From the NCBI RefSeq assembly GCF_001641265.1, contig NW_020167536.1, positions 372,001 to 436,000 of the forward strand: a stretch of DNA of 64,000 nt, read 5' to 3'. Position 1 is the stretch's first letter. Each line of letters starts with the position of its first letter. The translations under genes were made by a program, and so were the position numbers. Below are positions 10,005 to 21,400 of the stretch, piece after piece. The notes beneath the pieces are model-generated. The model had not been told where the DNA came from and did not search any database. It saw nothing but the letters and a program-made list of their open reading frames with translations. This DNA is from Pseudogymnoascus destructans. Its lineage: Eukaryota; Ascomycota; Leotiomycetes; Thelebolales; Thelebolaceae.

Positions 10005-12195
10005 ATATTATAGGAATTGCCAAATGGTCTTAAGTAATTATAGCTATAATTAGATATTAATATTGCTTTGCCACCTAATATTTAAGGATATCTATTACTA
10101 GACCTAGCTAGTGCTTAACAATCTAGTGCTTCTATTCTAGTTCTTAGTAAATACTATAAGAGATATATAAATCGTCGTTAGAGTTAGGTTCTATAGGTAA
10201 TTGTAGTAAATCAGCCTTAGCTTCCCTTTTCTCTTCTTTAAGATAGTATTAGCAGTCTCTATATTAAATAAAGACGTTATAGAACTGCTACTTAACCCTA
10301 TTCTGTTTAACTTCTTTAGTACTACTTAGCTCAAGACTGTTAAATATGCTAAGATTCATATGTAGATTACAAATTGTAGCTACCCCTAAATGACTCCATC
10401 GTTAATTCATAGCAAGCGTATAGTACTCATTAAGCTTCTTATAAGTAGTAATACAAGCTAGGCTAATCCTTAATAATATACCAACTTCCTTCTATAAAGC
10501 CTTAAGCTTCTTTATCATCTTTAGATACCAAGGAATTGCGAAGTTAAGCATTAGATATAAGCTTGCTTATAGCTTTTGCAACAGCTTAACAAATATAAAG
10601 AAGAAATTCTAAAGAGCGTAGAGCGTTATCTAATCCTCTAGTATAAGAGCGATATCTCTTATACTTAGATCTATTTTCTAAGTAGCATAGATCACTATAA
10701 TTTGCATCTATAGCTTAATAACCATTAAAACCATTTCGTATGTTAAGTTCTACTAGACTAGCATATTAAGTGATAGTTATAGCTTCTTAAGACTAGCTGT
10801 AATAATCTGCTTTTAAAGAGCATCTTTCCATTACTTTCGATTTCTAAATACATAGATATGTCTTTGTAGCTTACCAAGAGTATTCTTAACTTTGATATTA
10901 CTTTTAGAGCTTACTAGAATCCACGTAGCTCCTTGCTTACACTAATAACTTTTAGCTTGCTTAGTAGGGGCTGCCTTTAAAGTCTTAAGAGCATCTTAAA
11001 TAGCAATATTAATAATATAGGCTATACATCATACATCTCCTTCCTTAACTCTAAACATCTATAGCTGTTATGTTATAACTTCCTAGTCTCTAGCTATTTT
11101 CTCATATTCTACAAGCATAAGTATTAGCTAAGGCGTTATCCCTTATATAGGTAAAGACAGCTCCTATAATACCTATATCACCTGTTACAATTGCTAATTA
11201 TTAAGCTAGATATTCGCTACTATAGATAGGCTCTTAAAGATGTACAACGTTAAGTACTTTAGATTTCTGTTACCATTTATCGTTAATCTAGTGTGTAGTA
11301 ATGGCAGCGTAGTCTGTATAATTCCATATAGACCCATACATCTGTCGTTATTAATATCTAGCCTCCTCTCTTAATATAAGAATGGAGCTTAAGTTGTAGC
11401 TAGCCTTAGTGATATAAGAACTAACACTATAGTTCTTAGTGTAGCGTATAAGCTGATATTGCCATAGTTGTTAGGCTTAAGAATTAAACTAATTCACAGA
11501 ATGAATAGCTTTTAACAAGGCATATTAATAGATTATTTAACATAATGAACTATAGTAATAACTCCTTATACTTTAAAGGAGTACTAGGTTGCTTTAGTAG
11601 AGCTAATAGGCGTGGGTTAAAGAACGATGATGTACTGCTTAACATCTCACACAGCTGCCTCTTCTCATTTTTAAGGGCACATGATACTGTTAGATGCTTT
11701 AAGGAATAATGTGTCTATAGATTACCTATTAACGATTGCTTTAGTCCTTATTGTAGTAGTGAATATCCACATCCTAGTTGTAGGCATATTATTTTTATAG
11801 TTAGAGGCTAAGTATTAAGTAATTCCTAATGATATAAGCCCTTTATAAAGAGCTTTAATGATGTTAGTAGTAGTACTACCCTTAGATGTTAAGGTAGATT
11901 AATCAATATGTTAACTGCTTTAACTAAAGGCTAAATAGGGGTAGGTTGAGGTGGAAGATATAGTAACAATAGCTCTTCTATTTAAGAATAGCTCTTATGA
12001 TCTAATGGCAAATCTGATAATTCCAAGTCGCTCATTTTTACTATAATCGTTACATTACAATGGTATTTTATTACAGAATCAATTCTACGTCTATTATGTG
12101 GCCTTAGCTACTCTTAGCTATTCTTGGCATTATCTATAAGATCTAGATATATCCTTAGATCGTACAGATAGATCATAATTATAGCGGATAGGATA
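10005..12195 (-). pseudogene. RIP-degraded hAT-superfamily transposase relic
   Basis: A 2.2-kb, strongly A+T-rich stretch with no usable ORF. Read on the minus strand it still shows hAT-like protein: near 11050-10950 the frame gives RVKEGDV, stop, CIAYIINIAI, stop, DALKTLKAAPT, matching the hAT motif in which GDVxCxAHxxxLAVQ is followed by a Leu/Lys-rich helix. Most breaks are TAG/TAA at positions expected to be Trp or Gln, as C-to-T mutation on both strands (RIP) would give. Ends were not defined. Weak similarity runs on both sides of the motif, so the whole interval is assigned with caution. Confidence 0.6.
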
Positions 12196-12197
12196 TA

Positions 12198-14074
12198 ACG
12201 TACATGTATAGCGAAAGCGCCAAACAAGCGAAAGCGCCAAAATGATGCGGTGACCAAACCCCCCAACTAAATGTTAAATTCCTCAACAACAAAACATGCC
12301 CCATAAAAACGATGAAAGCCAATTAGTGCTAGCTATCCAGGCTATGCAAAGCGACCCAAAGTTACGCCTTCGAGTTGCTGCTAGGATCTATTCTGTGGAC
12401 CACCGCAAGCTAGGTCGTCGTCTAGAAGGTGTACCTTCACGACGCGATATCCAAGCCAACTCACGGAAATTAACTAACCTAGAGGAGTCCGTCCTTGTTC
12501 AGTATATACTCGACCTAGCTGCCAAAGGGTTTCCTCCTCGGCTGTCTGTTGTTGAAGATATGGCAAGTCGACTACTTGCAACACGCGACGCGTCACGCGT
12601 TGGGTCGCGTTGGGCTTCAAACTTTGTTAAGCGGCGTGTAGAGCTCCAGACACGCTTTCAGCGCAAATACGACTACCAGAGGGCTAAGTGCGAAGATCCA
12701 GAAGTTATTAATGGCTGGTTTGAGCTTGTGCGTAACACAATTGCGAAATATGGTATCGATGAAGCAGATATCTACAACTTTGATGAGACTGGGTTTATGA
12801 TGGGCGTTATCTCAACTGCTATGGTTGTAACAAGCTCAGACGGGCGGGCAAAAGCAAAGAAGGTACAGCCTGGTAATCGGGAATGGGTTACAGTAATCCA
12901 AGGCGTTAGTTCTCAAGGTTGGGCAGTACCACCATTTATCATTGTTGCAGGCAAAAACCACCTTACATCTTGGTATGAGAATAGTGGATTTTCAAGCGAT
13001 TGGGTGATTTCTGTTACTGAAAATGGCTGGACTACAAACGAGAGAGGCATGGATTGGATTCAGCACTTTGAGAAGCATACAAAGGCCCGGAGTGTTGGTG
13101 GTTATCGCTTGTTAGTCCTTGATGGTCATGAGAGCCACCACTCAGATGAGTTTGAGGAGTACTGCAAGGAACACAACATTATTACGCTTTGTATGCCTGC
13201 TCACTCTTCTCATCTACTCCAGCCACTTGATGTTGGCTGTTTCGGCCCGTTAAAGCAGGCCTATGGTCGGCAAATTGAAGATATGATGCAGGCTCATATT
13301 TCTCATATTACAAAGGATGACTTCTTTCCTGCCTTCCACGCTGCATTTAACACTACAATGACGGAAAGTAACATTTGAGGCGGGTTCCGAGGGGCAGGGC
13401 TTCTTCCATTTGACCCTGAGAGAGTGATATCTACACTTGATCTTAAGTTAAGGACACCAACGCCTCCAAGCTCCCGCCCAGGTACTGCTCAACCTTGGGT
13501 TTCTCAGACACCAAACAACCCAATTGAAGCTATGTCACAGTCTACATTTATTAAAACTCGGATTTCACGCCATCAAAATAGCTCTCCAACCTCAATCTAT
13601 GCAGCTGTTGACCAGTTTACAAAGGGTGCATCGCAAATAATGCATCAATTAGCACTGCTAAAGGGAGAGAACCAAAACCTACGACAGGCAAATGAAGTAC
13701 TAAGCAAGCGCCGGAGAGCTAGGAAAACACGACTACAGCAAGGAGGATCACTTAGTCAACAAGGGGCGCAAGAGCTACAGAATGAGAGGGATGTTGTGCA
13801 GCAGGTAGAGCAGGAAATAAGGGCAAGCCGTGGTCGGAAGCCAAGGGAAGAAACCCGTGCCCGTCGCTGTGGCAAGTGTGGTGAGACTGGGCACAATGCG
13901 CGCACGTGTCAGATTGTAATAGACACCTCTGAGGAAGAGGACTCCGAGTAGTTTCAATTGATTTCTAATGTTGTGGTAGATTTATCGCAATGTTTGTCGT
14001 GAGGGTAGATAATTTTGGCGCTTTCGCTTGTTTGGCGCTTTCGCTTGTTTGGCGCTTTCGCTATACATGTACGT
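12198..14074 (+). mobile_element. Fot1/pogo transposon, family P1, copy 2 (inverted twin of copy 1)
   Basis: 1877 bp, bounded by TA at 12196-12197 and 14075-14076. Almost identical to 6198-8057 but in the other orientation. The 17-bp length difference is one extra iteron (gctttcgcttgtttggc) in the right terminus, which has three units instead of two. Internal differences are very few (for example His/Arg in the LEGVPSRRD block, Asp/Asn near QERDVV). Confidence 0.95.
12296..13951 (+). pseudogene. pogo/Fot1 transposase with one in-frame TGA (twin copy)
   Basis: Same protein as in the inverted copy at 6304-7959: open from 12296, TGA at 13376-13378 after TMTESNI, then open in the same frame to 13951. 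All catalytic blocks (YNFDETGF, LVLDGHESHHS, SSHLLQPLDVG) lie upstream of the TGA. The coiled coil and the CX2CX4HX4C knuckle lie downstream. Termination would give a 360-residue protein with the whole HTH and most of the DDE region but lacking the C-terminal end of the core. Confidence 0.88.
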
Positions 14075-14076
14075 TA

Positions 14077-14350
14077 TCTAGATTAGTATCTACATCAGCT
14101 TAGGTCATGCACGATCCGTGCCAAACACTAACAGCAAGCTATATTGTTAGTATTGTAATATATTGCTATATCACCATATTAATATCATGATATATGGCGT
14201 GATATAATATCGCAAGATGTAATATGGTAACAATATCATATACCTTAATTCTGACAATATATCATGATATCATATTATTCCCTACACTGTCTCTAGGTCT
14301 GTTCTATCTCCACGGCGGATCTACAAACGCGTTGCTCTCCCTACATAATC
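14077..14350. repeat. A+T-rich palindromic repeat, promoter side of secreted-protein gene
   Basis: Contains many atatcatgatat-type palindromes and ends atattattccctacactg. The same ending (atattattccccacactg) and the same cataccttat...aatatatcatgata order occur at about 25355-25890, where an LTR has inserted into it. This suggests a small dispersed non-coding element. The gene at 14351 starts about 60 bases after it. Confidence 0.4.
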
Positions 14351-14914
14351 ATGAAGGCTCTTCTCATCTCAGCGCTTCTCGCAGCAACCGCCGCTACGGC
14401 TTTGCCACAGGGGCTTGGTCAAATCACCCGCATAGTGATCACCGATGCCCAACCTACAGCCATCGCAGTGCCACGCATTGCAGTGGCTCAGCATCTTGGG
14501 CCAGTCAGCCGATCGGTGATCTACGATCCTCAGCCTACTCGTACCTCAGTGCCGCGAAATGATGTTCCGGATATCGCAAAACGCCAGTCCATCGGCGGTA
14601 TATGTACAGATATCATCCCCTCATATGTCACTTTGGAGCGTTCCTCGCTGACCATAATAGGCTCCAGCAACGGCTCGTGTGCGCCGGGATTCTCATGCAC
14701 TTCCCTTGGTGGCGATTACACGCTGTGCCTCCCTGATATCCTACTGCCATCAGTGGTGCCAATAACGGCATCACGTACGGACGCTGGGGATACTCCGGTC
14801 AGCTCTGGAGGCGCCATTCAGCCAACCAATGTTGATTGCCGGCCGCAAGTAGGTATGTCGAGATTATGGAAAGCAATCACTTCGGAAGGGGAGTTATTAC
14901 TGGGTGGTTTGTAG
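14351..14914 (+). CDS. small secreted cysteine-containing protein
   Basis: 187 codons as an unspliced frame. The N-terminus MKALLISALLAATAATALPQ is a clear signal peptide with an Ala-rich cleavage region. A Kex2-type site (AKRQ, ~75) separates a Thr/Pro-rich propeptide-like part from a Cys-bearing part with Cys at GGICTD, SCAPGFSC, YTLCLP and VDCRP. A possible 60-bp intron (gtatgtcg...tttgtag, 14854-14913) would replace the last ~20 residues with another short tail. Secretion is well supported. Function is unknown; small size and transposon proximity are compatible with an effector-like or cell-surface role, which is inference only. Confidence 0.6.
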   Translation: MKALLISALLAATAATALPQGLGQITRIVITDAQPTAIAVPRIAVAQHLGPVSRSVIYDPQPTRTSVPRNDVPDIAKRQSIGGICTDIIPSYVTLERSSLTIIGSSNGSCAPGFSCTSLGGDYTLCLPDILLPSVVPITASRTDAGDTPVSSGGAIQPTNVDCRPQVGMSRLWKAITSEGELLLGGL

Positions 14915-15383
14915 TCGTCGAAGTGGACAATATGGTCACAGTGGTGGTGACATGGATGGAAAAATCGACTGTTTGATGCGTTCACGAAAAAACATTATGT
15001 ACTTCTTCTGCTGGTGGAATTTAAGGACTTGTATCATCTTAACTACGTATCAACTGCTGAAAAATTTCTGGAATATTTGGTCTCATTCATACATGTCCGT
15101 GACAGCTGGCCTTGGTTGTAGTTATCGTAGAGAAGTATACAGACATTGGCTCCTGGCCTCGGGATGTCCACAACTCGTAGGACGGACAGGCGAGATCGCA
15201 GAAACCTAGATCACGGATGCTCCATGCCAATGTTACATTCGCTTCGTTGTTGATTGATACTTGCATATGCCAGGGCGGGGTGCCATACTTCTATTCCCGG
15301 CTGTATCCTCACAACTAGGTATTATACATCTAGCCCAAGCGTCTCCCAGCTCGCCAAGTTCTTCCCCTCCCCAGCACATTCAT
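14915..15383. other. intergenic between secreted-protein gene and CCT8 3' end
   Basis: No recognised coding or repeat sequence. Short frames here lack family signatures. Confidence 0.5.
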
Positions 15384-17161
15384 CTAGTCCTCGTCCCAGT
15401 TGGCATTAGGCGCTGGCGGCTTTGGTCCACCAGCCTGTCTCGCGACGATGATCTGGTCGACGGAGAGGACGGTGCGAGCCGCCTCGGTGGCAAGCCTGAT
15501 GGCCCAAGACTTGGAGACCAACAGGTCAAGGATGCCGGCGTCCTTGGCATCAAGTATTCCGGTTCCATCATCGTTCTATAGATGTCATTAGTATATTTCG
15601 CTAGCATATTGGGAAGGAGAATCAGGATATTAGCATACCTCAATATCAACACCAGTAGACCAGTCCTCCTTCTTGTGGTGGGCAGTGTATAACCTGCTCA
15701 GCACCTCGGTAGCGTCCAATCCAGCGCTCTCAGCCAGTGTCCTTGGGATGACCTCGAACGCCTCGGCATACTTCTTAATGGCGTATTGTGGCAGGCCAGG
15801 GGTCGTCTCGCCGTGTGCCATTATCCGCTCAACAAGTTCCGTCTCTGTGGCTCCAGCTCCTGGGACTAACCTCGGATCTTTTGTGATAGCCTTGACGACA
15901 TTAACTCCATCATCAACGGCACGCTCGATATCATCGAGGTGGTTCATCGTGGCGCCGCGCAGAACAATAGTAGCGGTCCTTGTAGAGTCATTCTCCTGTC
16001 TGAAAACGGTCACACGGTCACCGCCAATCTCCAACGTCTCGACAATGTCAATGCTTCCCATCTCGTCCGGCATCGGGGCGCCGAGTCTTGCTAATGGGGT
16101 GGCACCAACGACTCTGCATACTCTTCTGAGCTCGAACTTAGACAGAATGCGGATGACCAGGATTCCAAAGCGGTTGAGGTAGTGCATCGCTAGCTCACCG
16201 ACAGTGGAGCCGGCAATGACAACGCGAAGACCCGAATCGTAGAGTTCCTTAATGGCAACCTCCAGCTGGCTCTCCTCACCTGTGGTGAAGTCCAGCATCT
16301 CCTTTGCATTGTGTAGCAGAACCGTGCCCTTGGTCTCGGTCTGGCTGGTGTCGATCGGGCACGAGAAGACGCCGACCTTGGCCCTGACCGCCTTCTTCAC
16401 GGATCCATCTGGCTCCCTGCCAAAGACCATTCCCTTGACAACTCTGCTCTGCTCCATGCTTCCTCCCATAATCTTAACAACTCTGACGGTATCCACGTTG
16501 AATTGCGTTGGGTTCTTTGGCAGAACAGCCAACACAGCTTCAGCGATAAGGTCCGCCAAGAAGTCCTCACTGCCGCATTGTTTGCTCGCAACGACCGTCC
16601 TGATGGCCTTGCTGAGCTCCTTCTGTGACCGCATATCCTCCACCTTATCCACCACCAACTCGTCGAGCACCTCCAGTGCGTATTTTTGTGCTCTCTCGTA
16701 GCCCTGGACAACATCTGATGTCTTCAACCCCATCCTCAACAGATCCTCAGCCTTCTTAAGCAGCTCTCCGGCAAGCACGATGACCAAGTTCGTGGCGTCT
16801 CCCATCTCGGCTTCCTGTTGCTGGGAAGCCATGACAATAAGCTTTGCGGCTGGGTGGACAACGTCGAGTTCGCGGAGGATGGTGGCAGCGTCGGAGGTCA
16901 GAATCATCTTCTGCAGATGGTTGATGACGATCTTGTTGCGGCCGTAAGGTCCAAGGGATGTCTGGACGGTGGAGGAGATTGTGCGACAGGCATCGATATT
17001 GCGAAGGACAGCTCCATCTTCGGAGTCGTAGCTGGATAGGAGTTAGCAGAAATAATATATGTGCGCGGCGGCGCTGGAATGAAACGGAATGGGAGGGCGT
17101 ACGAGTTATAGCCCTGCTTGAACAAGTTGGCGTTCGGGGCATTAGGGATATTGAGCGACAT
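15384..17161 (-). CDS. CCT8: T-complex protein 1 subunit theta (CCT8 chaperonin)
   Basis: One of eight subunits of the cytosolic TRiC/CCT chaperonin that folds actin, tubulin and other proteins in an ATP-driven cycle. Three exons fit in phase: 17161-17103, 17031-15639 and 15575-15384, giving 547 aa. The start MSLNIPNAPNANLFKQGYNS matches fungal Cct8. Family blocks are TSLGPYGRNK, LQKMILTSDAATILRELD, GDATNLVIVLAGELL (nucleotide site), VRVVKIMGGS, ETKGTVLLHNA, GATPLARLG and PGAGATE, with the C-terminal exon carrying WAIRLATEAARTVLSVDQII and a GGPKPP...NWDED tail. Theta-specific identity rests on both termini. No damage is seen. An LTR begins 338 bases upstream of its start codon. Confidence 0.97.
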
Positions 17162-17498
17162 GATGGGTGGTTGAGAGGGGTGAGCCAGAGAGGTGAGGTG
17201 GTCTCGAGCTCTTTTTGGAGATATCGCGTCTTGGAGCTTCGAACAAAAATCGTTAAACGCGATTTCGGCCTGATCGCCAAGGCCAAAATGTTAATTGGCG
17301 GGAACAACCCCCCATGCAAACTGTTACCCCACCACATCGCATGCCGCGTCTCATACACCACATGTGGAACGTTAAGCAACTCATCTTCAAGTTAAAAACA
17401 AGGGCAACAACTCGATATACCCAGTAAACTGGTAAGAAAACTCCATCTACCCAGTTGGCCGCTAACCCTACTTTGGAAAGGTTAACGAGTGTCATACT
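17162..17498. promoter_or_regulatory. CCT8 upstream region, truncated by LTR
   Basis: Promoter-side sequence of CCT8. No specific site is claimed. Beyond 17498 the original upstream DNA is replaced by family-A LTR sequence, so any regulatory element further out has been displaced. Confidence 0.45.
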
Positions 17499-17526
17499 TG
17501 TCATACTGACATTCATTGCACTCAGT

Positions 17527-18405
17527 TGTCATACTGACATTCGTTGCACTCAGTTTGCTATCAAACTCAAGAGCAAACTTAGAAATCTCCTCCTCAAACC
17601 TACAAGTCACCATACATATCTTGGCTTATCACACCAACAACAGAAGCAATACTACTCAACGATTGCTGCAAACTCTTCTACTACATCTGTTTATGCTACA
17701 TACATCACGGCATATCATTTGGACACTCATTGAACAAGTTATTAAGAAAATCTCCTCCTTAAGGGGGTGGGCCAATACTACCACATGGCATATCTCTACC
17801 AACTAGAGGCCTAGGAACATGAACGATAGCTCTAGAAGCTTCTACAACCCTCTATGATTCATTACACGTACTGTGACCTTGGACCTCCTTTTCACTTCCT
17901 ATAGGCTAGGAACCCAAGAGATGGTTCTATGGGATTCTCTTACGTTCACTACATGATTAGCAAGCTAGTTGTGGGTCGCACTTGATTTCTAATACATTTA
18001 CCAAGCCTGGTTAGTCATGGAAAGTCATGGAAAATGAGAGAACTACACTCCTTTGGCATAAATAGGATTGCCCTTTCTTTAAGAAAGGGCAAGCAGACAA
18101 TACAGTAAATCGACTAGCACATACTTCTACGTCTTTTCCAAGCTTCCAAGCATTGATCTTGTTATTCTCTGTTTTTTGAAAAGTCAGTGAGGTGCTAACC
18201 TCTGACTTACCCCTGAGTTCTCAGACTCAACATTTGTTGCAACTTGTCTAAACCACTTCACCACATCATACACCTGATTGCTGCGTTGTGGAATAGTCTA
18301 AGCTACAACCCTTTGGCTCTGTTTCCTAAGACAGTGTGTTGTCTTAGTAAATTCATCCCTTCCTTGGGTGGCTAGATTCTCATATCTGGTGCACCCACCA
18401 TTACA
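17527..18405 (+). repeat. 5' LTR of gypsy element A
   Basis: Starts TGTCATACTGAC and ends CACCCACCATTACA (TG...CA ends). It contains a perfect palindrome (gccctttctttaagaaagggc) and a stem ctaagaca...tgtcttag near the 3' end, both retained in the other family-A LTRs. The transcription start was not located. Confidence 0.93.
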
Positions 18406-18456
18406 CCTTGTCTGCTTCAAGCTTCAACTATTTCTATAGCAGCACTCGATACTACA

Positions 18457-21400
18457 ATGGAGGACGACCAAGCTCCTACAACTACTGCTGAACAGCAGAT
18501 GCAACAACTGTTTGCCTTTATACAAACTATAGCAAACAAACTTGAGAATTTGGAAAACACCTTTCAAGCCAACACTTCAGCAACACAATCTTCAACTCAG
18601 ACACATCATACAGAGCTTCCCACAGCTCCTCTGGCTATTTCGAGTACCCCAGGTGCACTTCCTAAAGTGCAAACACCAGATTTATACCATGGAGACAGGA
18701 GGAAGTTGAAGGGATTTCTTATGCAACTGGACATCTACTTCACCCTCAGGCCTCATCAGTTCACCTCAGACATTCAGAAGATCTATTTCGCTGCCAGCTA
18801 CCTCCGTGGATCTGCATTCAACTTCTTTGAGCCATATCTTAGAAGACTTAGTGGCAACAACCAAAATACCACTACACCTTTGATTACCTCTTATGACCAG
18901 TTTCAAGAGGAACTTACCAGGACCTTTGGAGACATCAACGAAACTGCTACAGCAGAAAGAGAGCTACAGAAGCTATGTCAAAAGACCTCTGCTGCTCAGT
19001 ATACAACAGAATTTAGGAGAATCACTTCTCACTTGACTTGGAATGAAGAAGCCTTAGTCTTCACTTACTACCAAGGGCTCAAGAGCTCTATTAAGGATGA
19101 ACTCAGCAAAGAAGAACGCCCTACAACACTTCAAACGCTTATAGAGAAAGCTGTCAGACTTGATGATAGGCTTTTTGAAAGAAGAAAGGAGAAGAACCAA
19201 GACTGGCATCCAACAAGAAATTTCAACAATTACACCTCTACACCAACTGCTAAGGACTCAGCACCTGAACCTATGGACTTAGACGCCTCTATAAAGAGAT
19301 CTACAGCAAATCCAGCACCTCAGCCTACAGGATACCCTCAAAAACTGAAAAGGGGTAAACTTACCCCTCAAGAAAGAAAACACAGAATGGACAACAACCT
19401 TTGTTTATACTGTGGCAAAGGGGGACACAGAATTCAGGAGTGCTATTCAGCACGGGGGAGTGCTGATTCAAAACATATAGCAGCCTCAGACACAGTCACA
19501 ACTGCTATTCCTGAAAAACTTGAAAAATCCCTAGCAGGCACAACTTCAACTGAGACTATAACTTCTCCCCTAGACAACAAAGATGTGTCGATGGTGCTTT
19601 CTCAGAGTCTCACACACCTGTTAATCCCTATTCAACTCCATTTCAAACAACAGGTGTTGTCTACAAGGGCTATGATAGACTCAGGGGCAACAGGCAACTT
19701 TATATCTCAAGACCTCATCTTGACACACCAGTTACCTACAATTCCCAAACCCACTCCAGAGTTGCTCCGAGTCATTGATGGAACTCCTATCAGTTCAGGT
19801 TCCATTACCTGCAACACCCCAGTACTCAAACTTGAGATTCCCCTAGGAAAATCAACATTTTCAGACACCATCTCTTTAGATGTTATACCAATGAAGTACC
19901 CAGTTATCCTAGGTCTTCCATGGCTTCAAAGGCATGATCCAACTATCAATTGGAAGCATTTATCGCTTGGGTTTAGCTCAAATCCTGAGCTCAATACTGA
20001 AAAAACCCTTCAAGCCTCAGTTACCCCTATTCAGGTCCAAGACTCAAACTTGTCCCAGATCAAGGATTTTGACCAAACTATGGACGATATATCATCTCTG
20101 ATATGGGTTAAACCTTTCCAACCTGTCCTGGAGATAGCAGCTACTTCAGATTTGGAGAAATCATCTCAGGAGGTCATTTTGCCTTTAGCATACCAAGACT
20201 ACCAACATCTTTTTGACAAGGCAAAGGCATCAATTCTGCCAAAGCACCAGCCTTATGACCATGAGATACCACTCGCAGAAGGCTCAATGCCTCCCTACGG
20301 CCCTATCTACTCTCTATCTGAATTAGAGCTGAAAACTCTCAGAGAATACCTAGATGAGAACCTTAGTTCTGGCTTTATCAGACCTTCTTCCTCACCAGCA
20401 GGAGCTCCCATTCTCTTTGTCAAGAAGAAAGATGGCTCCTTGCGTCTCTGTGTTGATTATAGGGGCCTTAATGCAGTCACTGTTAAAAACAGATATGCTT
20501 TACCCCTTATCCCTGAGCTCATAGATAGGCTCTCTTCAGCAAGGATCTTTACCAAGTTAGATCTCAGGGGAGCTTATAACCTGATACGCATCAAGGAAGG
20601 TGATGAGTGGAAGACAGCATTCAGAACACGCTATGGTCATTTTGAATACCAGGTAATGCCTTTTGGGCTTGCCAATGCACCTGCTTCTTTCCAAGCTCTC
20701 ATGAATGATATTCTAAGACCTTACTTGGATATCTTTGTTGTTGTCTACTTAGACGACATTCTTATATACTCTTTAGACACTCAAGAGCATGTTCTACATG
20801 TTAGACAAGTCTTAGAGAAGCTATCTCAAGCACAACTCTTTTGCAAACTTGAGAAATGTCTTTTCCATATGTCTCAAGTTGATTTCTTGGGACATAGAAT
20901 TTCAACAGAAGGCATTCAGATGGACCCTGAAAAGACAAAAGCAGTACAAACGTGGCCTATTCCTTCCAGCATTAAAGAGGTTCAGTCTTTCCTTGGGTTT
21001 GCCAACTATTACAGGAGGTTTATACCAAGATATACATCCTTGGCTTTACCCCTTACTCAATTACTTCACAAGGACACTTTGTATCACTGGGATAAGACAC
21101 AGCAAGATGCTTTCGATGCTCTTAAAGGAGAATTTAAAGAAGGGAAAATGTTACTACACTTTAACCCCTTGAAACCTGCCACTCTTGAGACAGATGCCTC
21201 AGATTTTGCTATTTCTGGAATCTTATACCAAGCTCCAAAAGACAAACAAGAAGAGCTACAGCCTGTGGCATTTTACTCAAGAAAGCTATCAGCAGCTGAA
21301 CAAAACTATCCCATTACAGACAAGGAACTGCTTGCCATAGTATGTTCTCTAAAGCATTGGAGATGCTACCTTGAAGGGGCAAACTATCCTATCACTATTT

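Noticed and set aside
9715..10023. Frame with repeated SEWCTQANGAHKR units as a repeat protein
   Set aside because: It is the translation of the 17-bp transposon iterons.
15673..16701. Long plus-strand frames opposite CCT8
   Set aside because: They are mirror images of the CCT8 coding sequence caused by its codon bias; no independent family signature.
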